Assembly: GCA_024196135.1 (NCBI GenBank) | Contig: JAMQCK010000147.1 | Span: forward strand, 1-49,745 | DNA length: 49,745 bases | Direction of reading: 5' to 3' | From: Pleurotus ostreatus/Saccharomyces cerevisiae fusant | Taxonomy: Eukaryota > Opisthokonta | In this document: piece after piece, positions 33,901-45,490 of the stretch | Numbering within the stretch: position 1 is the stretch's first letter | How the letters are laid out: every line of letters starts with the position of its first letter | Translations under genes and position numbers: made by a program | The notes under the pieces: model-generated | Database searches by the model: none | What the model was told of the DNA's origin: nothing | The model's input: only the letters and a program-made list of their open reading frames with translations

Positions 33901-34824
33901 TTCCATGCTCTTTAATCTGGCTCGATCGTCGTATTGACGTTCCCCCAGCTTCAACCCGGAGGTCAAAGGTGGTTGACGAGGAGATGGCTTCGAGTTTGTG
34001 CTACCGCGCGCCATCAGCACGGTCCAGCGACATCGAAAGCAATGGTTCTGGTTACGGAAGCGTTCAGGAGGTGCAGAGGGCAAACTCTTGACTGCCATGA
34101 ACGTTGGAACGAGCGTGTGCCGACGTATATATATCCCATGCTTGTCTCTGCTAAACCATCACGTGTACTGTATCATATGGGTTTTGGGAATGATTCTTTG
34201 AAGTTGTATCTTGTCCTTGCTGCTCAGTTCTGAGTCGCCGCAAAGATTCTAAGTACAAGATGGCTAAACGCGCAATTTGCCGAGAGACCACGTGACAATG
34301 TCCCGGTCCGGCCGTTCCCGCGCTCCGACGGCTCACCTGGACCTTGTTCACAGCAGCGATGGGAAGTCGACGCATCGCAAAGCAAGGGGTGTAGAGGTCT
34401 AGTAAGCTGAACTATGTGCATGAATTATCTGAAGCTATGCGATGCACAGCGGAAGCGCGGTTCTTGGTTTGCTTCTTCCTATTCAGCTCAACCTTCCAGG
34501 TCAATGGTGAGCTGTGCGAGATCTTCTGATTCATCCAGGAAGTGCGTTCCCGGGAAAGACGGGGGTCAAGCTATCGATATTCTCGCTTGCCTCAATGCTG
34601 ATCCGAACCGGTGAGTGCAATGAATGCGCTGTCCATCATAGCCAGCTATACGTACACGGCGATTCAGTGCACTGGCAGGATAAATCATGAGGTGAGTGAA
34701 CGTCCCGTGGGTCCTTCCTGCCTCTTTCCTTCTGACACTGCTGTCATTTCCTTACCGACAACGAGTCCACCAGTGTCAAGACCAGCAGTGAGCAAAGGTA
34801 TCCGGGCCCCAATATAGGCTCAGG
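33901..34824. other. Intergenic region between DUF6535 genes A and B
   Basis: No coding region is supported. A CACGTG box followed by a CCGGTCCGGCCG palindrome lies at about 34290-34315, about 520 bp before gene B. A GTGAGT at 34613 and later AG sites could mark a 5' UTR intron of gene B, but this cannot be confirmed. Confidence 0.4.
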
Positions 34825-37800
34825 ATGATGCCGGACCTCAAGGGAGGCGCCCATGCGACAGGGGCATTCAGTGCGTAATCCTATCTCCAAGTAAACTTTG
34901 CGCTCAATTATCCACTATAGACGGGCCTTACGACTACGAGGAGAAATATGAGGAGGATCGATATGGCGAAGAATTTGGCCCCAATGCTCGTGTCTGGCGC
35001 GCTCTTCTCGATGAGGCGCGCGCCTACGATTCGACAACGGTAAAGGGTTGGCGGGATACTTTGGATGTGTACCTTGTATTCGTGAGTTCATCCACCTTGC
35101 GCTCTATGCGCCCACCTCATGCGCCCCCCAGACCGGTTTGTTCTCTGCGGTTGTCACCACATTCGTCGTTCAGACGTCCCAGTCGCTGCAGCCGGACTAC
35201 GGAGAGATCAATACAGCTCTTCTGATGGAATTGATTGCCGTTCAGCGAGCGTCGGCAAACGGCCGGTCTGTCGACGGCATTCCCTCGTCGAGTCTCATGG
35301 CCGACTCCATAACAGCATCGCTCGTGGACTACTGGGGCAATCGATTCTGGTACCTCAGTCTAGCGCTCAGTCTATTCGCTGCTTTCATGGCGGTCCTTCT
35401 TAGACAGTGGCTTCAGGTGCGAATTCTTCCTTCCTGAGAATAAACGATCGTTTTGACTCCGGAACAGGAATACACAAGTGCTGTATCCGGCAGTGCGAGG
35501 CATCGAGCGCGCGTTTGGCAGTATAGATATCTCGGGCTGCAAAACTGGAGGGTGCCCTTGCTAGTCGCGCTCCTACCCATGCTGCTACACGCCGCATTGC
35601 TCGTCTTCTTCATCGGCCTTATCTTGTATGTCACCAAATCCGACCCTTCAATGGCCTGGGTGCTCGCCGCACTCACGGCTTTCTTCTACTCGCTCTACAT
35701 ACTATCCAACGCCCTGCCGATGCTCTATCCCCAATGCCCGTACCGCACGCCGGTATCTCACTACGGTTACCTGCTGTTTCATTCTGCCTTCGCATGGCTG
35801 CGGCGGCTATTTCGCCAGCAGACTGCGTCTCCCCAGGTGGTCGCACCGCCCTTTTTACGCGCGAGGACGCCCGGCGCGCGAGAAGTGGTCAACATATCGA
35901 CCCGCAAGAACGAACTCGCCCTCCAAAGCCTTACTTGGGCCTTCTCTACGTCGTCGGACCCGTCTCTCGCCACGATCGTGGTGCAGGCCGCCTCTGGTCT
36001 GCAGCCCGACTGGTGGACCAGCCCCCTGAGAGCCAGCCTCCTGACGTGGTTTCGCAGTACCTTGACCACTCGGACGACGGACCTTGATTGGGAGACCGGG
36101 CGCGAGCGCAAGCTAGAGCGTTACGCGTGCGCCCTCCTGCTCTCCACTGCCGACGAAGATCGTGACAACGGCCGCAGCGACGTCGGCGGCTATCGTGACG
36201 AGGGTGATAGTGATGGTGACGGCGACGGCGACGGAGACGATGAAGGCAGCGAGGACGAGGTGCTTCGCATGTGCATCTCGCGCGTCCTGCGAGCGCTGGG
36301 CACGGCGATCCGCTCGAAGGACGCCGACGAGCAGAGCAAGCCGATCCTCGAGGCGACGGCGCTAGCCCTTTCCGACAGGCTCTATCCGAATAGCGAAGTA
36401 CTCACCGAACAGTTTCCCGCCTTGTTCTTAGGTCCATCCTCCGCCTTGGATAGGACTCGAAGCGCGTCCGATGCCGATTTCTCATGGGAGGGATCGTCGC
36501 TCGCGGGACCAACCCCGCCCGAGTGCTTGCGCTTGCGGCCAATCGTCTGGAAGCACATGCTCAAAAGCTTGGTGTATTCGAGGTTCATGCCGTCTCAAGA
36601 CTGCCTCTACCTCGCGCTCTTCCTGTGGCGCAGCGTGGGCCTCGCCTCAAACTTTAGGAGAGACGACAAGCGCGATGTCAAGGGCATCGTAACGCTACAA
36701 TGGCTTTGCACAACAGAAAGCCAGGACAGAGAATTATTTAGAGGGCTGGCGCAACAAGCGATCCACCATCTCCTTCCATGCGCGTTGGAATCCTGCAACG
36801 TGCTACAGGTGCGTCGTTGACCATCTCCCCGAAGCTCGGAGGCCCGCCTGACATCCATTTCGCAGAGCGAATCCCACGCAAATGGCACTAGCTCGACGAG
36901 CAGCCGCGCGCGACCGCCTCCTTCACGCATTCAGGAAGACCACGGCGCTTGGCTGCATATCTTGCGCCGCGCTATGAAGGAATGTGCTGCCCGCCAAAAC
37001 GAGTTCCCCGTCGAAGTCGGACAAATGACCTTCGCCGACATCATCCGTGACCTGGCTCGCGACTTCATCCATATCCTCTACTTCCACCCTCTGCTCGCGC
37101 TCGACTTCCCCGACGTCAGCGCGCTCATCTTCGACAGTCCTCACGTGTCAGTAGAAGTCAAGAAGAAGTTTCTCCGTCATCAGCGACTGCTCTTCAGGTT
37201 CCAGCACCGCCTGGCGATACACGAAAGTCACAACTGGGCGGTCACGGGCGGCGCCGCGCGGTTCAACATCCTCGTCAAGCTCTTGTCGGCGACCACGGTC
37301 GTTTTTGACTCCGTTCCCATGCGGTATCACGCCCAGCAGCAGATTTTCGAGGCGCTTCATCCTATGCTTGACGGTCCATCCGATGCTTTATTCGACGCGG
37401 TCTTCGCGGACGAGCTGACTTTTCTCGAGCGCGTGCGGCCCTTGGCCGAGATGAGCCTCAACGAGCCAGAGTCCGCACCCTACGCGAGCTCTTTTTCGTC
37501 GATGCTCGCTGTGTACTTCCAGCACGCGACGCATGGCAGTCAAACCTCGAGCAGCGACGTGCGAAGCTGTCGAGATCTGATCTGGTGCATTTGGATCGAT
37601 ATTATAGCGACTACGCACTTGCACGCGTTGAGCCCGCTGCACAACGCACTGCTAGCGTGGCTTGGAGGTGACGGGAATCAACGGGATGAATGTCTTCGGG
37701 AAGTGGTCAAGGCTACGAAGGGGATCCTTCCGCTTACTCTTGGAATGGCCCTGAACGACACGCACGGTACAGAAGCGCTCACCAATATTTTGTCTGCTCT

Positions 37801-38466
37801 CGGCGTCCAGAATCGAAGAAGATCGTCGATCGAGCCAGGGAAAATCGTGGTCGGGCTTCGCGTTCAAGTCCCTCGGGACGCGAATGGCACGGTAAACGAG
37901 GCATGGTGAGTTTACTTTCCTCTCTGCTTCGTCGTTTTCTCACAGCATGATCCCCTCATCAGGACGCGCGCTGTGCTATCTGAGCCCGAAGAACCCATAA
38001 ACGGCCAGACGCTGCCGATATCAAGGTTTTTGTCCTTGGACGAGTTCCACAAGCGAGCAGGCGACGCGCCTCTAAGCATTATGCACTTTGACGTTCATGG
38101 CATCTGGAGCTGGTCCGGCCATGGCGCACAAGGAAGTACCCTACTCGGCGCTGAGGAGAGGGATCACGACGAGATCGCGGACACACACCTGGGCAATGCG
38201 TTCGGTGAGGTACGGTCATGTGGTCGTAGTGACATGATGGCGGCTGAAGCCAACGGACAGGACGATGGTGAGGGCACGCGTCGAGCTGCATATCTTTGGA
38301 AGGTGCTTCGTACCGTGACAAGTGAGTGATTGACACTGGTTCTCTACTGCGCGGGAATCATACTTACGCTCGTCATATAGACGTTTACGCCAGCTATCGC
38401 CAGCCAAGGCGAACTCAGGTCAATGGCGGTGGCGGGACGGAACGGGCTATTGCGAACTCCGTTTGA
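34825..38466 (+). CDS. DUF6535 membrane protein, tandem paralogue B
   Basis: Seven exons (34825-34870, 34921-35081, 35132-35416, 35468-36808, 36866-37905, 37963-38321, 38381-38466) give 1105 residues. It opens MMPDLKGG, then NGPYDYEEKYEEDRYGEEFGPNARVW and WRDTLDVYLVF-TGLFSAVVTTFVVQTSQS, the DUF6535 block. Membrane helices follow at FWYLSLALSLFAAFMAVLL, LLVALLPMLLHAALLVFFIGLILYV and ALTAFFYSLYILSNALPML, then QCPYRTPVS. The soluble part shares LRLRPIVWKHML and LIWCIWIDII with the others. Specific to B is an acidic insertion, largely Asp/Gly/Glu, encoded by a GACGGC-like repeat at about 36150-36260. Introns 1-5 match A and C in position and phase. The final small exon (38381-38466) is unique to B. 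It is the most divergent of the three. Confidence 0.87.
36190..36260 (+). repeat. Coding GAYGGY repeat, acidic Asp/Gly tract
   Basis: Short hexanucleotide-type repetition (gatggtgacggcgacggcga and variants) inside DUF6535 gene B encodes D-G-D-G-D-G-D-G-D-D-E. It stays in frame and is absent from the two sister genes. Confidence 0.7.
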
Positions 38467-39156
38467 CCATAGAAGTGTCCGATTATGTTGGTCCAGATGA
38501 GCTCTCCAGGGGGGATACCTCGGCGAGGTGTCCTATATACAAGTGTTTTAGATTAAACAGGTATGAGCGAAGGAGGCCATGCCCTTCGCAAAGGACTTCG
38601 CCTCAACCCGGCTGCGCTGTTTTTTTGTGCCCTTGCATCTTCGTATAACTGACCTTGGTGCCGCTTCCTTGCCTGAATACAACTTCAAACAATTGATCGT
38701 CGTACAGGGCGAGGTCGTCACGGTTGAATCACTGTGACCCTGTAACGTGAGAATGCGGGCACGTGCCTCACGTGCGATTGCCGGGCCCGACCTCAACTTG
38801 ACGTCCACACCCTTCAGCGATATGCATGCGCGATGCATCCGCGAGGTCACCTTACCATGATTATTCTTGCGAACGGATGCATTATGCCAACGCTCACTCA
38901 TAAATACAACCCTCTCTCATCCGGATATCCTTCCCGGAACGTTGACAGCACCACGAAGATGAGGCTTCTATCTCATAGATGCGATGAAGTACCACAACTC
39001 TATTCATCCGGCGCATGCGAAGGGCCGTAGAGCCGCAGCCCTGAGCTTCTGTTGTGTGAAGGCGGTGCGCATCTTCCTAGTATCGGGTATGCGGGCTTCA
39101 CAGCAACCAGCTTGTCTCCTCCACCCATCTTGTCTGCGATCCCGACGCTCTGAACG
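38467..39156. other. Intergenic region between DUF6535 genes B and C
   Basis: No gene is supported. Two CACGTG boxes, with a GGGCCC palindrome 22 bp further on, occur at about 38760-38791, about 380 bp before gene C, loosely resembling the A-B spacer. A TATA-like CATAAATAC is at about 38899, rather far (about 255 bp) from the ATG. Confidence 0.4.
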
Positions 39157-42100
39157 ATGGAAGATCCGCGCGATCCGCCCGCCTCAAGCGGTAGCAAAAC
39201 ATTCGCGATCCACAAGTTCAACCCCGAGTACTGCCTAGGTGAGCGTTCTTCGTGCTTTTGCTTGCTGTTCGCTCCCTGACCTCCGTCGATAGGCTCGGGA
39301 GCGCAGCGCGAGGGCAGGCGGCGCGGCTACGAAGACAAGTACGAGGATGATGCCCTCGGGGAAGAGCTCGGGGACGACGCTCGTATCTGGCGTGTCATGC
39401 TGGACGAAGGCCGAGCGAACGACGCCGCGATGCTGCAGCGCTTTCGTGATCACCTCGACGTGGACCTCGTTTTCGTGAGTGCATAACCTGCGCCAGGGTA
39501 GACAGACGTTGACCAAGCCATTCAAGGCGGGTTTATTCTCGGCGGTCCTCACCACCTTCGTCGTACAGACTTCACAGACGCCCTCTGATACTGGCGACAC
39601 CACCATCGCTCTCTTACTGGAGATCATCGCCATTCAGCGAGCCTGGGCGAACAGTCCTCGCGTCGATGACGTCGCCTCGTTCAGCCTTCCGCCACCGTCG
39701 CCCACTCCGAGTCCCTGGATCAACCGCTGCTGGTTCCTGAGCCTGATCTTCAGTCTGCTGGCCGCGTTTGGCGCTGTTGTCGTCAGGCAGTGGCTACAGG
39801 TAGACACTATCCCTGATGTTCTCATCCCCCATGCTGACATGCGTCTTAGGAGTACGAGAGCGACATCACCGGACCGCCTAAGCGGCGCGCGCTCGTCCGG
39901 CACTACAGGAGCGTCGGATTGAAGAAGTACAAAGTCCACCTTATCGTGCCGATCCTTCCTATGCTCCTGCATGTCTCGCTGCTGCTGTTCTTTATCGGTC
40001 TCACGCTCTATGTGCGTCAATCCGATCGGTCCATGTCGAATGGGATCATCGCACTCACCACCATGATCTACGTGGTCTACCTTGGGACAAACATCCTCCC
40101 AGTATTTCGCGCTCAATGTCCCTATCGATCCCCGCTGTCCACGGGCGCGCACTGGGCAAGATCTCTGGTCGCTTCATTATATTTCCTCCTTCCCGCTAGA
40201 CTCCGAATGAAGGCGCTGCTGCCAATCTTTCTCCGAAGCATCTCATCCGCTGCGTCACATGTTCACGCTCTGGTGGTGTGGACATGTGCGCGCCTCCCTC
40301 CGCATATGCAGGCAATCCTGTCCACCTGCGCAAAGCCAGTCAAGTACCGACTGGGCCGAGCGCTCGCAACCCTTCGCAGACAATCGCACAGCTTCTGGAA
40401 AGCGCTGAAGAAAAACTGGAAGGAAGTTTTCAAGACGCCTGACGCCCACGAATGGGAGGCTGTGCTTAACTCTTCGGATAGGATGATCCCCGACAGCCTT
40501 GATTCGATGGCTCAGGCATCCTCCGACTTATCTGTCACTCCCCTCATCGTCCAGGCCTCATCCAGTCTCCCACTTGACTCTATCCACTACAGCTTGTATT
40601 TCGAGGATCCGCGTTATAGCGAGCTGCTCCGTCTTCGCGTCCTTCCTTGGTTCGTCGATGCGCTGAGATCACGGCGGACGGTCTTCGACTGGGAGCCTGG
40701 TAGAGAGAACGAGCTTCAGCGCATGGCGTGCGCTCTCTTACTCGTTCCGGTCAGTTTTTCTGGCAAGTGCCAATGCCTTACTGTCTCATGGGAGGAGGTT
40801 GACACGAACCAATACCGCACATGCATCTCGCGGGTCTTGCAAGCCTTGACGTCTGCACTTCTGGATCTTCCGACCACGCCTACGGTCACAATGACTGACG
40901 TGGCCACAATGAGCATGACCCTTCTTGCTCTCGGCATTCGACTTGATGACCTTGACCTTCACCTTGACCTCAAGTCGAAACTCCTTCAGGATGATGCACT
41001 CTTCGACACTATCACTACTGCGTATTCATCACTTCCCAAATCAGCTTCACTCGCAGTGCTGCGTCTTCGTCCGGTAATTTGGCATCATGCAATAAGGTAC
41101 TTGCGCGAAGGTGGATGGCGTAGGCATAAGATAGCGCCCTTCGCGATCGCTCTGTGGCGGAGTGCGTACTGCGAGGCGGCATTCCAAGGTGGTGATAATG
41201 GGCGAAAAGAACACCTGGCTGCATTGCCTTGTGTGACCCTGCAGGAGTGGCTATACCTGCATCCGAATGCCTCAGAGGATGTGTCTATTGCCATAGACCG
41301 TCTTCTCTGTCTTCGGTCATGTAAATCGGATGAGGTATAGTCTCCATAATACCCAGATGGCTTAAGTTGACCTGACCATCACCCGCCAGGGGTTTTCTTT
41401 GCCGAAGGTCGAACTGAGCGACGCCTTTCGCCTACACGTGACATGCCACGCGATTGATTTGCACATCGGAGATGGCGCCAATCCGAATGCAGCATTCGAC
41501 AACCTTGGATTTCTAGTCGTGCAGTTCCTTGGATTATTGGTCACTACTCTCGGGTACGAGTCGATTGATTCTGCACTACGCAGCACTGGAAATTCGGCAG
41601 CATCAGCCGCATTCAGGTCGACATTCGTCGTTCGTCCTTGCCTATCGCTTGCGATGTTCGTGAAGGTAGATGCACGCTTACCCGCGTCTCTCGCCGTGCC
41701 GTTGTTCTGGTGTCTCGCCAAGCTCGCTGAAGCAACTGTCGGTCATGACGAGAAAGTTGCCGTTCTCAATGCGCTGAATTGTCATGCAATTGACTACCGC
41801 GAAGTCCTGACTGAAGCTCTTGAATACGACGAGATCTCTATGGAGCTGCTCCGTCACCTGGCAACTGTGGTGCTACACGATCCCCAGATGGCTCTCTTGG
41901 ATATCTCAGACGCTCTAGCAGTATCCCTGGCCACACGGCTCAGCAAAGTGCCAGGTCAGTACTGGTGGCATCTCGACATTCAGCCTTCTATGAGCTCTGA
42001 TAACCAGCCTCCAAACTTAGCACTTTCCGACCTGCCTGCGGATGACATGACTTGGTGCCTATACCTGGATGCCCTCTGCGCGGCGCGTGCACACACGGCG

Positions 42101-43728
42101 CATATCAGTAGCAAGTTTCCTGACGCATCGCGCAAGCTGCACTCGGCGTTGCTTTCGCTCAGGCCAACATATCACGACACGTGGAAAAGCCAGCTTGCTC
42201 AGCGGTTCGAGGAACGATGCATCCCACTCGCTGTAGCCTTGGCGCTCAAGGTCTCACATGGCTGTAATGCACTGGCAGAGTGGGTGGATGATTTGCCCGC
42301 TGTGGTGCAGGATCCAAACTCAGGCTTGAGTGTTTTGGTTCCGTTGGAGGCGCTGGGAGGCGGAGACCTGAATTGGTAAGACACTGAGCTGCAGATTTTA
42401 TCTCATCTGCTGACCGCCTGCGCATTCATCAGGTATCGCCACTTCACCAGCGACACCGACAAGTACATTCACTCACGGTGGAACAGATCCTCTACTATAC
42501 CTATCTCCAAACTGGTCAGCTTCGAGGAGGCCGTCGAACGGATGCAGAAGACCGACGCGGAACGTGCCGCGAGGGAGGCACAACAAAGCTCGCAAGGCGA
42601 TGGCGCGGAGGCTCACTTCAACGACGACGCCGAGGGTCCTGGTCGCGGGCATGGCACACACGAAGATCAAGGAGACGCCGAGCGTACGCAGAACAAAATT
42701 ACCGAACGGATTAAGACCTTCGGCGCGTGGGTAGCCACCTCGTACAAGAGTGTTCGTCCATTTCTAGGTACGCTCGACCGTGCTATGATTCGAATTTTTC
42801 CGGCTGACGCTCTGGGAAAGCCAGGATTCCTGGAATTCTTCAAGTCGAGGGTCGCGACCGTTCATCGTCCATCGCGCTCGGCTCCAGAGACGTTGATACC
42901 GACCTGGAACGAATCGCGGGGACCTCAGTCGCCCGGGACTCAGGGGGGAGCGTAGGTGACCTTCCCGCGCCGACGAGGGCATTAGAAGGACGACAGGAAG
43001 GCGGCACGAGCCTGGCGGTGACGGAACGAAGCGGAGGCGATCCTCGCATCTCAGCGTGGGCGTCGGAAGGAGGGAGCGATGGTGAGCACGCACAAGACGA
43101 CGGGAAGTGTCGGGCCGGCGAGCAGACCCGGGGCAGCGCGCAGGAGCAGTATGGAGAGCACGAACGGGACGGCGAGCACGGTCGGGACGACGAGCGGGGT
43201 CAGGACGGCGAGCGGTGTCAGGGCGACGAGCGGGGTCAGGACAAAGAGCAGGGCCAGCCCGAAGACGCAACCCATATCCAACGCGGTCAGACGCCAGACG
43301 AGGGGGTGGGGACTGACGCGCGCGAGGATGTGGGGTCTGACGCGCACGAGGATGTGGAGTACGGAGGGACTACCAGTGCTCGCGGGACTCCTGATGCCGG
43401 AGGTGGAGGTGAGCAGGATCATGAAGGAGAGCAGGTGCGGGATGGTGTGCACGGTCAGGCCGAGGAGCAGGTGCGGGGCGGCGAGCATGGTCAGGAGGCC
43501 GGAGAGCATGATCAGACCGGAGAGCCTGCTCGAGGCGACCAGCATGGTTGGGACGGCGGGCACGGTCAGGACGGCGAGCAGGCTAGAGCCGGCGCGCAGG
43601 ATCTAAAAGGCGAGCAGGATCAGAACAGTGCGCAGGGTCAGGCGCACGAAGTCCCGCACGCCCAGACGCAGGAGACTGAGGTGGAACTTCGTGCGCGCGA
43701 TGGCGCGGCGGACGAAGGCGAGCACTAG
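39157..43728 (+). CDS. DUF6535 membrane protein, tandem paralogue C, with long hydrophilic C-terminal tail
   Basis: Exons 39157-39238, 39293-39474, 39527-39799, 39850-41334, 41390-42375 and 42433-42767 are well supported. Two endings stay in frame. An acceptor at 42844 (ttcttcaag) leads into 42845-43728 (1408 residues); a 57-nt intron (42768-42824), or none, ends at 42955 (1157 with it, 1176 without). The front end is MEDPRDPP, then GYEDKYEDDALGEELGDDARIW, RFRDHLDVDLVF and AGLFSAVLTTFVVQTSQT. Helices include CWFLSLIFSLLAAFGAVVV, VHLIVPILPMLLHVSLLLFFIGLTLYV and ALTTMIYVVYLGTNILPVF. Compared with A it carries about 70 extra residues after QCPYRSPLS (about 40150-40430), basic and helical. The possible tail is Gly/Glu/Gln/Asp/His-rich with a six-residue repeat. 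Front-end similarity is closest to A. Confidence 0.83.
43120..43620 (+). repeat. Coding-type repeat with 18-nt periodicity (G-Q-D-G-E-R like)
   Basis: Imperfect 18-nt units encode GQDGER, CQGDER, GQDKEQ and related hexapeptides, and later GEHGQ-, GEHDQ- and GHGQ-type units. A period divisible by three and a frame open for more than 700 nt support translation as the gene C tail, but a GC-rich repeat can also stay open by chance. Confidence 0.55.
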
Positions 43729-44400
43729 AGCTCGCGTGGGCACTTGGAAGTGACGCTCGCGGCTCCGCTTGGAGGGAACGCTCGCGAGGAGCTGCGGAGT
43801 GGCGTTTGCGATGGCGCTGGGATGCAGTTCTGGCGAGGGTCGCTGGGGAGCAGCGCTTGCGAGGGCGCTGGGGAGCAGCGCTTGCGAGGGCGCTGGAGAG
43901 TTGCGCCAGCAAGGGCGCTGGAGAGTAGCGCGCAGGCGGCGCCGGTGGGACATCTGGGACGAGCGATGAGCGCGAGAGCAACGAAGGATTGGACTATCGA
44001 TCGACGTACCGGGCTCAGAGATTACTCATACACGACGTATACGCGCTGAATATCTGAACACTGCGTCTGTTGCTTGAGTCATACGCGAGTTTGCGCCCTC
44101 TGTTTTTTTCTGTTCTGTAGATTCAGTCCATGAGTTACCACATTACGGTTCTGACCGTTAGGATGCTCGCCACACGCTTCCCGACGCACCTGGTCATCAA
44201 ATCTGAGGAGCTACCCCTTGCAAGCGACGCACGGAAGGAAAAACAATGCGGAAAGAGTCACATTGTCGTCGTACGCGATGGACTCGCGTTGTCGTCGTGC
44301 AGGGCGTACACGAGCTGTCATGCGGTGCTACTGCCCGGCGTCCTGGTATAAACATGCTTCAGACTGTCTCGGTGACCCCTCGACGCATCTTCTTATCGCT
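43729..44400. other. Region after gene C, with a 25-bp minisatellite at its start
   Basis: No gene is supported. The 3' end of gene C must lie here. See the separate repeat entry for 43833-43932. From 44000 onward the sequence is of ordinary complexity up to the minisatellite block. Confidence 0.4.
43833..43932 (+). repeat. 25-bp minisatellite, about 4 copies
   Basis: Unit GAGGGCGCTGGGGAGCAGCG plus CTTGC, with copies diverging toward the right end (gagagttgcgccagc, gagagtagcgcgcagg). The period is not a multiple of three, so it is unlikely to be coding. Confidence 0.7.
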
Positions 44401-44694
44401 CAAACCAATTCCATCTCATAGTTCTGTCCGACTCCACCTCATTTCCACCTCATCGCTCGTCCCAACCCTGGGCCCTTCACATGACTCGTCCCTCTCCCAC
44501 CTCATCGTTCGTCCCTCCCCCTTCTCATCGCTCGTCCTATCCCCATCTCACCCGCATCAGCCTCTCCCACGGATCTTGTAGCAGTCCGGCGCCTTCTCCC
44601 CTCATCATGACTCTCACAGCCTTGTCCCCTCAAGAATTCCACAGCCTGCATGTTTTCTCGCCGCGCATTGCATGCTCTCTGCCCGCCGTGCGCC

Positions 44695-44745
44695 GCAGCC
44701 AGACCTCTTGCCGCGCACTGTAGCCAGACCTCTTTCCGCGCACTG
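44695..44745 (+). repeat. 25-bp tandem duplication
   Basis: Two copies of a unit beginning AGCCAGACCTCTTGCCGCGC, followed at once by a run of ten G and then a C-rich stretch. Confidence 0.65.
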
Positions 44746-44983
44746 CAGTCCCGGGGGGGGGGATCCCACCCTCCCCCCCACACACACTGCAGCCAGTTCC
44801 CGCTTCCCATCCGTCACAGCCCATCACCCCTCCCCGCCCGCATCCACCCACCCATCTCATGATCATCCTTGAGATCCGCTTCCCGCGCGCTAACCTTCCC
44901 TCTCTGCGCGCACGACGTCCACCTCCGCGCGCACATCTTCCATCCCCGCCCATATCACCGCCGCGTGCACACCTTCCATCCCC

Positions 44984-45052
44984 GCCCATCTCACCAGCAC
45001 TTCTCCGCCCGTCTCATCAGCACTTCTCCGCCCGTCTCACCAGCACTTCTCC
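44984..45052 (+). repeat. 23-bp minisatellite, three copies
   Basis: Unit GCCCGTCTCACCAGCACTTC plus TCC, three near-identical copies with single-base changes. Confidence 0.75.
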
Positions 45053-45062
45053 AGCCTCGTCT

Positions 45063-45134
45063 TCCGTCCTTCGTCCGCCCGATATCTCCGTCCCTCGTCC
45101 GCCCGACATCTCCGTCCTTCGTCCGCCCGACAGA
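45063..45134 (+). repeat. 24-bp minisatellite, three copies
   Basis: Unit TCCGTCCTTCGTCCGCCCGA plus CATC, three copies, directly following the 23-bp array but unrelated to it in sequence. Confidence 0.75.
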
Positions 45135-45169
45135 TCCTCCAGAGTCGCGCGAGGAGCGGAGGGGAAGAC

Positions 45170-45270
45170 GTGGTGAAAGAGAGAGGAGGGGAATACGCGG
45201 TGAAGGAGAGAGGGGTGGACGCGGTGAAGGAGAGAGGGGGGGGGGGACGCGGTGAAGGAGAGATGAGGGG
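45170..45270 (+). repeat. Purine-rich array of about 24 bp units
   Basis: Unit resembling GACGCGGTGAAGGAGAGAGG, about four variable copies including a G10 run; related copies recur near 45326-45362. Confidence 0.65.
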
Positions 45271-45391
45271 GGTGGCGGTGCTGATGACGATGGAGATGCT
45301 ATAGCGGGGTGATGGAGAGGAGAGGTGGACGCGGTGAAGGAGAGAGGGGCGGTGGACGCGGCCAACTTGTGCGGGGCGCCCACCCAACCCT

Positions 45392-45490
45392 CCCCACGGC
45401 GTACACCCCTCACCCTCCCCACGGCGTACACCCCTCACCCTCCCCACGTCGTACACCACTCACCCTCCCCACGGCGTACACCCCTCACGG
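45392..45490 (+). repeat. 25-bp minisatellite, four copies
   Basis: Unit CCTCCCCACGGCGTACACCC plus CTCAC, four copies with few changes. 25 bp shifts frame at each copy, so the same DNA is open in more than one frame. Confidence 0.75.

Noticed and set aside
34280..38800. CACGTG boxes in both DUF6535 spacers as a shared regulatory module
   Set aside because: The surrounding sequence does not align, distances to the start codons differ, and gene A has no such box nearby; chance is a fair explanation.
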